Origin: Laccaria trichodermophora
Taxonomy: Eukaryota; Basidiomycota; Agaricomycetes; Agaricales; Hydnangiaceae
Direction of reading: 5' to 3'
Assembly (NCBI GenBank): GCA_018417955.1
Contig: JACTVC010000032.1
Location: forward strand, 486,006-550,005
DNA: 64,000 bases
Shown: one piece after another, positions 56,886-64,000 of the stretch
Layout of the letters: every line of letters starts with the position of its first letter
Numbering within the stretch: the first letter of the stretch is position 1
Program-made: the position numbers and the translations under genes
Notes under the pieces: generated by a model
Databases searched by the model: none
What the model was told of the DNA's origin: nothing
The model's input: only the letters and a program-made list of their open reading frames with translations

Positions 56886-57436
56886 AACAATGGGCGAGGC
56901 GTGTAAAATAAATCTTGTGCAGAGTAGAGAGGGGAAAAGGAAGGCAGCCGAAGAAAGGTTGAGGAAAGGCTGGAGAAAGCAAGGCAACAGCAAGGTATTG
57001 GCAAACACCGATCACGCCTGGATCTGCCTGGATGTTTCCGGAGCAAACAAAGAATTCACCATTTTCTTTTTCTCCCCCACCAGCTGCTGCCGCTTTACGA
57101 CGTGTGACTCGTTTGACGCTTTGGTTTATCCGAGTGCCAGCGAGCACGCTAATATTGCGTGCAAATGATTGGTTGCACAATGCAGGGGGTCGTTCGTCGC
57201 TTTGGCTTAGTGCCAGCGCACCTTGCTCTCTAACACACCAGTCTCCCGTTCGCACCGCGTTCTCCTCTGCCTTACTGCCAGTTCCGAGCTTCTCTCTGCC
57301 TTACTGCCAGTTCCGAGCTTCTCTCTTTCTTTACGACCCGATTCCGCGTATGGCTCGCGCCTGGCAGCCCTTTGGCTGTTCTGGTTCGATTTGGCTTCAA
57401 CCACCTCAGCCGCCGGCAGGGACGCGGCCATAAGCA

Positions 57437-57694
57437 TTGGCACCATTCTTCATCATCACCACCTCCTCCCTCAAACATGCCGACGAGCTCGCATCCCTTG
57501 GGGCGACACACGTCGACGACCACAACGGGTCTGTTGCTGCAGAAGTGAAAAAACTGGCAGACAAGTTCATCTCTCGACCGTGTTTGATGCCGCCTCGAGT
57601 GGGGATACCCAGCACGCGGGCGTCGATTTATCGCAAGGATTTGGATGTATTCTTGGAGCGAGGCGTTCTCAAGGTATGTCTACAGCATCGGTGA
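57437..57694 (+). pseudogene. Medium-chain dehydrogenase/reductase fragment
   Basis: 85 codons resembling part of the NADPH-binding domain of zinc-type alcohol dehydrogenase or quinone oxidoreductase proteins: PFFIITTSSLKHADELASLG, ATHVDDHNG, then a C-terminal RKDLDVFLERGVLK. The dinucleotide GxGxxG motif and catalytic domain are not found nearby, so this is a relic or an exon of a gene I could not assemble. Confidence 0.4.
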
Positions 57695-58542
57695 ATCTAG
57701 GACAATGGTTCATTATTCCAAACCAATAGCGCATTCTCCCTGCCACCTTCCATTCATCGCCCTTTGTTCCCTATAGTACCCTCATTCCCCGCCTACTCGA
57801 GTTTGCAATTTCAACAGGGGTACTCTGCAAGTTCTCCACAACAGTTGATTCCTCCATTCTCCTCAACAATTTGCTGGCATATAGCGATCTTCCGCTGCCC
57901 TTCATCAAGTCCTTTCCACTTGCCCGCATCACCACCGGCTACTCGACCCATTCTAGAAGTAGGAAGTTGGCATGGACATATTTGATTTAGCCGCTCTTGA
58001 CTTGGCAGTTATATAACACGGCTGAGAGCGTCGATGAGAGAAGGTTATGCTACGTCGACAAGATCTCATACTGGTTTTGGTTCCGGTGTAAAAGTCTCCG
58101 AGAGCGCTGCTCTTCGTTCTAAGATGGCCAGGCTGGATTTCGCCAAAGATCTTCACTTTGAAATCGGACCCGCCTTGATTTTGGCATTCGAACCCGGAAG
58201 ACCACGTCGTTTTGCAGAAGAAGTTTACTACGGCTCATTTTTTATGTTACTGACCGTAAAGTTCAATGCTCTTGATATTATCGGCGCGTTTCGAGAGTTC
58301 ATAGTCACGTGCCATTTAACATGCATAAACAAAGGGACTTGGTTAGTTTTTGTCGTTGACCATCTACTGCACTCACGGTTCGTCTTCGAAACATTACAAA
58401 ATTTCTCAGCACCACTTAGTATAACTGTTCTAAAGTCATTGAGCCATGCGACGTGCGATTCATCGATCCATCGTTATCGATTGCCTCGCTGATTTTGCTT
58501 TTACCTACAGGAACTCTGTCGTTCAAGGTAAGCTAGAGGGCG
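57695..58542. other. Spacer with an unassigned frame
   Basis: A 152-codon frame at 58,034-58,492 has a mixed composition (FAKDLHFEIGPALILAFEPG) and no recognised domain. It may be part of a spliced gene or chance. Confidence 0.25.
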
Positions 58543-59450
58543 ATGGTCGAACAGAGTATGTCAACCTCGGAGCAGATAGACGAGTTTCGGCAGCTCTTTA
58601 ACCCGGACTGTTCGGAAGAGTATTTTTTTACGGTGGAAGGTGGGTCCAATCAATGATAACCTTTAAATGCATTATAACATCGCTTCTTCAGACTACGTTA
58701 AGAAGCTGCATGCGATCGCATTTAGAAAAGTCAAAGACATTTTCAGACCAAGCCGACAATATAGCAAAAGTTGAGCAAGAGGTACCTCCGCAATAGCCAC
58801 ACCCATTCATCGAATTTACATCTCCTTTGCCAGTTCTGGCCTATGTACCCAATTTTCTTTTTGATCAAAGACGACGGTGTCCAGCAACGAAAAAAATTTG
58901 CGCGAGACTACATGGCAAAAATTTTTGATAACGGCAGACATCGATGCTCGACTGCCCCAGTTTCAGCCGAAGTACGTTTTTTATTCGTCGTCCGGAGTGT
59001 TCATTCATAATGGCGGTTCTCAGGGTTCACAGGAAACAACGAGACAATCAATGGTGCGTCTTCTCTTCATTTGATACAACTGGGTGAACAGGCGAACTTT
59101 AGCGAGGACAGATAGCCGTTTCGGATCACAGTTCTGTTGCAACTCAACCGAATCATAATCCCCTCCGGAATCCTCGAAGTGAATCACCCCCAGACATTCT
59201 CGCAAAACTAGAAAGAGAAACCGCAGAATTGACGCATTTCCTCAAATCGTGTACCCCCGACATGTCCCGATATTTACACCATTTCATCGGGTTTGGCTGC
59301 AAAAACGAGGAATTCTTGGCGGTTGCCAATACATGGGACGATGAGGAGGTCAAAAGGTTTTTGAAAGGTGTTTCGGATAAGGGAGAAGTTCCAATGACTC
59401 CAATGGAGATGTTGGTTCTAAAAAATCACCTTCGTCGTTACTTTACTTAG
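58543..59450 (+). CDS. Uncharacterised small mushroom protein, paralogue 2
   Basis: Start MVEQSMSTSEQIDEFRQLF, ending an exon at TVE; a ~50-nt intron ending CTTCAG; DYVKKL then, in a shifted frame, LRSCMRSHLEKSKTFSDQ...KVEQE; an intron of ~52 nt; WPMYPIFFLIKDD..QRKKFARDYMAKIF; a frame change; and the C-terminal LTHFLKSCTPDMSRYLHHFIGFGCKNEEFL..EMLVLKNHLRRYF. Block order and intron positions match 50,468-51,346. The frame change after DYVKKL suggests a small indel, so this copy may be decaying or the sequence may contain an error. Confidence 0.5.
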
Positions 59451-60210
59451 CCAATCTTCAAGTCCATCATATCACCATTCGCATAACTTGTACCATGAAC
59501 ATCTCGGACAATCTAACATGTTATTACTGTCACTGCTGCCTTTCGTGTACGTTGTGATCGAACCTTTGACATACAACTTTGTCTGTACCTTAATAGCGTA
59601 TATAAGTCTGATTTAATCATTACTGCGATGTCAAGCGTCTTCCACATCTTCTATGACTTGATCTTCATCTGCCTCACTGACGTAGCTGGAATGCGTATTT
59701 ATGTGAATTTTTTGTGAAAGTCGACCACATGCCTTGCGCGTTCTTGGCGCGTTCGATGGTGGTGTAACTATCAAACATCAACGATGTCTTTTACCTTACT
59801 GGCAAGAAGTAAGGCCTTTCTGCATTTTGCATTTGGAGTGCTGAGCAGGGAATGCTTACTTAGCGCTTTAACGAAAAGTCAGAAGTTTTGAAATGGGTTG
59901 TTGTCTTTTGTTTCTTTCTACATACGTCGTCACTGCACCAAACAAGTGACAATTTTGAACTGAAAAGTGGACGTCCACTTTTCAGTTTGAAATTTGTGAT
60001 TGTTTGTCTCATCTCGACACGTTGACTTACTACACAAAGACGTTTGCTTTGAGTTTCCCTTGACTCTGTTACGACGACACTCTGTTCTGAAGCGCGCTCT
60101 TTGTTAAATGTTAAGATGGTTGTTTCTTGAACTGAGTTGGAGAGTGACTGATGGATACGTTGCAGGAGTTATTCGTATGGCGTTGACAGATCACAAGGAA
60201 GCCTATCTCA
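59451..60210. other. Spacer containing palindrome copy 4
   Basis: No gene recognised. The palindrome and its flanks occupy about 59,925-60,110. Confidence 0.35.
59953..59992. repeat. GTGGACGTCCAC palindrome, copy 4
   Basis: Centred 59,972/59,973. Inverted relative to copy 1: its left side (CACTGCACCAAACAAGTGACA) is the reverse complement of sequence to the right of element 2 (49,769 onward), and the right side (TTTGTGATTGTTTGTCTC) matches the left side of copy 1. Confidence 0.85.
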
Positions 60211-62846
60211 TTGGCGGTGTTCTGTTTTTATTCGCCAAATAGTCGAAGAGCTATAGACGTTCCCGCTCAGGTCACGAAGCAGGGCGGCGTCGTTAACCCT
60301 TTTCTTCAATTTCAACGATATCCTCGATTATCTGCCCTTCAATTGCCTCGATGGTGGACCCCACATTTCGGTTGGATGGCTTTCATACCTCTAGAATTCA
60401 ATTTTAACTGCGTGCCGTTTGATGGGCTGCGCTTCATACCGACCCAAGTCACAGATACGAAAGATCTGTTCGCAGCTTGATGCTGCCACTGCACAATCTT
60501 GGTACCATCTTCAGTACTTTCTGCACGATGTCGCGATGTCACTGAATCTGCGCTACCAAGTCCCTCTCATTACACCACATTTGCCTTCTGCCTATGATTT
60601 CACGAAACCCTTTTCGATCGAACTCAGATGGTCGTCGAAGATTGGCTGAAGCTCGAGATTGGTTCGTTGTGTGATGACCATTGTATCCTATTTGATGGCT
60701 GTAGGAGCCGCTCCAAAGAGGCAGTCCAAATACAATGGATTTGGTAACATACCGGGATGGTATCACATCCTCACCGATGATGGATATGACCAAATATGGT
60801 TGAATGGGCTTCGCTCATCGTGGTTATATCAATTTGATACTCAAGTACCACGTGCGGGCACAATTATCGTTTTACTGGATGGATGTTCCAGTCGGCCTGC
60901 AGTATCGTGGTTCTGTGACCACAATGTACCGGTGTGGTATCGATGGACCAAAGTGGAGGTCAAAGCGGCGAAAGATCGCAAAGAAATCGAAGCCTTAGCG
61001 CCTCTTCCACATCAAATACAAGAAGTGTTAACTTTGTTACACAAAAAGCCGACATGCTGGGAGGAAATATCCCTCTGCGTCTACTTAACTCGACTATTAA
61101 ACTCGGCCACTGCGTCGGAAAATACATTGTGCAGTTCAACAACAATTTCAGCTAACAGCAGTCTGCTCAGAGAAGGTGCGACCTCGATGCCTGCGGACCT
61201 CAGTTTCTTCTACCAAGGTCCCATTGCACATTTCTTTGCCACAAAAGCTCAGAGCTTTTTTTGCGTTGCGGGAGGCGAACCACGCATCAATGTTATCTAC
61301 TGAGACCGACGCACATCGATTTGCTCGATTGCAAAGACAGTCAAATCATCCAGTTGTCGGCGCGAAAGTATTCGTTTGGGAGGAAGACGAGCATGGAGAA
61401 TGGATTCGCAATAACGTTCCAGAACGTGCAAAGCTTGATGCGTTAAATATGTTCACTGATTCTCAGAAGTTGTACGACTCTTGGGAAAACGATGGGATTG
61501 CTGCGATGGAATGGGACGTATTGATCACTATGACAACGATCTAAACGACAACTTTGAAGACGAGCCAACGTACTTCCATTGACTTTCCTGTCAGCTCGGA
61601 GCGATATGAAGAAAATGAACCTTTTGACGATGTCAACGTGGATAACACTGCATTTCTTGAAATGCCTAGAAGTCCGTCGCCTCCACCTTTGGTTCGATGA
61701 GTACGAACTGGATAGTCCGACATCCGTTAGAGGCACTGGAGGCGTTGTACTTCTTTCACGGCTTTGTTCAACCGCTTCCGATTGCTGCATCGCAATCTCT
61801 GGAATTAGACTCGACTGAAAAAAAAAATGTTGAGAGCTCTAGGTTTAACATCATCTGATGATCCCATATTCTCCACGTCCGCTGGTTGTAAAGCATTGGA
61901 CTTTGTCAAGAAATTGGCAACTGGCAAAGGCAACCCGCATTTGATGAATGGGATCTTCTGAGCGGAAACCGCATAGCTTTAGAAGGCAATCCTCGCGTTC
62001 GACATATCAACGATTGGGGAATGGAATGTTTATGTTTGAAACCTTATGCAATTCTGTTTCTTGGCGATTAACAGTGGAAGATCCTGCAACAGCGGCTTAT
62101 ATATGTCGTTTAGACGTCAAGTTATCGACCTATGAAATTGCACGTCTTTTTTTTGCAAAAGGGTATTCAATTTCGGACCATGCAAAATACGATAGCGCGG
62201 ACTTCAGTTAACACAAAAGATACGACGACCATTCCCATTCGAATGTTCGGATATTCGTTCACTCGCAGAGACTACGTGCATATGTACGACAGAGGTCTGA
62301 ACTACTGAATTCTTCTCGTGGCCGTGCGCATTGTTGCGTGGTGGCATCGTGTGGCGACTCGCAATGGAAACAATGAGTATCGATCATGCTCTACAAGGCC
62401 CTTCAATCAGTGCATCTGTCGAAAGATGTGGCTTGTACGTTGCCGCGGGTGATCAATATTGTGCGACGACGATCTCTCACAAGACGAGTTGGACATGTTA
62501 TGTGGAGTGTATCATTGTGAAACAAGTATGCATTCACGTATTGTCTACCATTATCAACTACAACACATCTTTTTCAGCAACGAAAAATCAGTTTGCACTG
62601 AAATCATGGTGGCCTTTGACGTCAACGTACGAACAATTGAAATGTGGTGAAAACTATGGGCGATGGACTGAATACAACGAGGCGGAATATCAGAAGAGGC
62701 TTGACGAAATCAGGCACTAACCTTTAGCAGCAGGAGTTTGGAGAGATCATCTCAGGGGTCATAACTGGACAAGACAGCTGAAACAAAAAGCATCCAAATA
62801 CTCAACTGAGTTTTTCGACTCGATAAATTTGCCGTGCTTGGTCTAA
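60211..62846 (+). pseudogene. Large mushroom-specific protein family, frame-shifted or multi-exon
   Basis: Conserved-looking blocks appear in order but in changing frames: RLSALQLPRWWTPHFGWMAF (60,330), WYHLQYFLHDVAMSL (60,500), RLAEARDWFVV then VSYLMAVGA (60,640-60,705), GTIIVLLDGCSSRP and NVPVWYRWTKVEV (60,857-60,965), VFVWEEDEHGEW (61,365), LEALEALYFFHGF (61,730), WRLTVEDPATAAYICRLD (62,070), LLRGGIVWRLAMETM (62,330), DDLSQDELDMLCGVYHCE (62,465) and SWWPL..YGRWTEYNEAEYQKRLDEIR (62,605-62,715). This matches a ~1000-residue uncharacterised protein I recall from many agaricomycetes. At least six frame changes occur; some may be short introns, but one near 60,660 looks like an indel. Function unknown. 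Confidence 0.5.
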
Positions 62847-63356
62847 CTTCATCATGTCTGTACCATCCTCCATTGTTCTGCATCTTTCATCAAGCTACCA
62901 CGAAATTGCGACACAATCGATCGCTTGAAAGTAAAGTCCCCATTTATGCCAGTGTCGCCAAGTGCATTCATTTGCTTCGATCATATCATCGGTTTTTTTT
63001 TGTTTCTTCTTTTTTGTTTTTCACATCAGCCGATGAACATTATATTTTATATGTTGCAGGTATGTTTCAATCAGCGCCAACCACAATTGACTACATTGGC
63101 CATGCGTTTGATGTCCATTGTTGCCAAGTACATGATGAAGTTCGGTTTTATGATCACGCTTTTTGTTTCATTGTAAGGTGAGTCACCATGATCTGTATAT
63201 TCAGTTGGTGATCGGATTATTTTGGGCGATCGAGCGCGTGGTCTCACCGGCCCGTATGATGTAAGTAAGTTGACTCTCAGAGGTTGGAAGGAGCCGTAGT
63301 ATGATCCCTCTCCACTCTAAAATCGTGTTCAAATTGGAGATTGATAAACCGTTTAA
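62847..63356. other. Spacer, nothing recognised
   Basis: A 115-codon frame at 62,834-63,181 has low-information composition and is not convincing. Confidence 0.3.
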
Positions 63357-63712
63357 CTAGTTCTCAGACTCATCCGAGTCTGTATCCATAGGAGGATTGT
63401 CCATCTCATAACCCAACTGAGCCTCAGTATTTTCTTCGTTGTCGCGTAACATTCCAACTACCTCAGTCAAAAATGTAGCGCATTATCCATCTTCTCTCCA
63501 AACTCTTTGTTCTTTTGTGAAGCTGTCGCTAATTTTGTGTGTAAAGCTTGTGCGTAAGACGTCATTTTGCAAGCTTTATCATAGACGTCGGGATAGACTT
63601 GGGCGTGTAACATTTCTAATCGCTCAACGCGACTGAAATCGCTCTTGCCCTTTTTCTTGTCAGACGTTGCTTGTTTGCTATTGTCAACTCGTCTTTCAGG
63701 GTTTAAGATCAA
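63357..63712 (-). CDS. C-terminal part of an acidic, coiled protein (partial)
   Basis: The minus strand reads PERRVDNSKQATSDKKKGKS, RVERLEMLHAQVYPDVYDKA and FGEKMDNAL, then with a one-base shift TFLTEVVGMLRDNEENTEAQ and a very acidic end MDTDSDESEN before the stop at 63,357. The continuity of protein-like sequence across the shift suggests a real gene with an indel. Family unknown. Confidence 0.4.
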
Positions 63713-64000
63713 ATGATGGCTAACTTTTTATGCTATCAAGCTCAATGTCGGCGTCGTCATCAGCGATTTCGAAAGCTTCCACGGCTTGTAGAAATCATCA
63801 GCTGCGCTTTTAAGCGCCTCCCAATCGCTGTCAAGGTTATTGCTAGCTCTGTCGTCTAGGATATCGCACAACCGTCTTGTGAACTCGTTTCGGGTCGAAT
63901 TCCATAAAGTCGAAGTGTTTTAACAAGATGTTTAGTTCTAATTGAATATTTATTACGACCAGCGTGGAGTATACAAATGACGGTTTCCGAATTAAATGTC
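63713..64000 (-). other. Possible upstream coding of the same gene
   Basis: Minus-strand stretches LDSDWEALKSAADDFYK and, in another frame, EAFEIADDDADIELDSIK are protein-like. The 5' end lies beyond the window. Confidence 0.3.

Overview
The window looks like a nuclear segment of an agaricomycete (mushroom) genome. The evidence is the ~45-60 nt GT-AG introns and gene families I know mainly from mushroom genomes: KDZ transposase, TET/JBP oxygenase, alpha-kinase, integrase-core protein, an F-box-like protein and a family containing NVPVWYRW. It is dominated by transposable elements nested inside one another, and few genes are intact. Layout: 0.2-2.7 kb holds a KDZ-transposase tail, an unknown spliced gene and a broken TET/JBP gene. 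3.4-4.6 kb holds tRNA-like repeats. 4.6-10.7 kb is a gutted Ty3/gypsy copy (minus strand) with a 3.5-kb palindromic element at its core. 10.7-16.3 kb carries, on the minus strand, the 5' half of an integrase-core gene and an alpha-kinase gene split by a non-autonomous LTR element. 16.4-17.9 kb is another repeat and tRNA-like array. 17.9-38.6 kb is a large Ty3/gypsy chromodomain element (plus strand) into which three elements have inserted: a 3.0-kb Tc1/mariner-like transposon with an apparently intact transposase, a 1.6-kb element with 11-bp target duplications, and a second copy of the non-autonomous LTR element. 38.6-39.9 kb is the missing 3' half of the integrase-core gene. 41.4-43.0 kb holds three different MITEs. 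45.1-49.8 kb is a second, 4.6-kb palindrome. 49.8-64 kb is more host-like, with two paralogous small genes, an F-box-like gene, a spliced intact gene with a HGTSL motif, a decayed large mushroom-family gene and several copies of one perfect 38-40-bp palindrome. Two stories tie the window together. First, target-site duplications and the split integrase-core gene show that the DNA between two Ty3/gypsy insertions has been inverted: the gene halves now lie on opposite strands 28 kb apart, and the four LTRs carry swapped flanks (atatg/ggaca and catat/tgtcc). Second, the two giant palindromes and the 1.6-kb element share a ~300-bp core around GGTCACATGACC, and two of them have 11-bp target duplications; I do not recognise this family and consider it the best candidate for something undescribed. 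Removing the three inserts on paper leaves the gag-pol frame open through every junction, with one remaining in-frame TGA. In-frame stops in gag-pol, ORF3 and the TET/JBP gene are all TGA, and for ORF3 a second copy shows that the stop replaced CGA, a C-to-T change at CpG. All calls come from reading the sequence and remembered family patterns; no database search was run.
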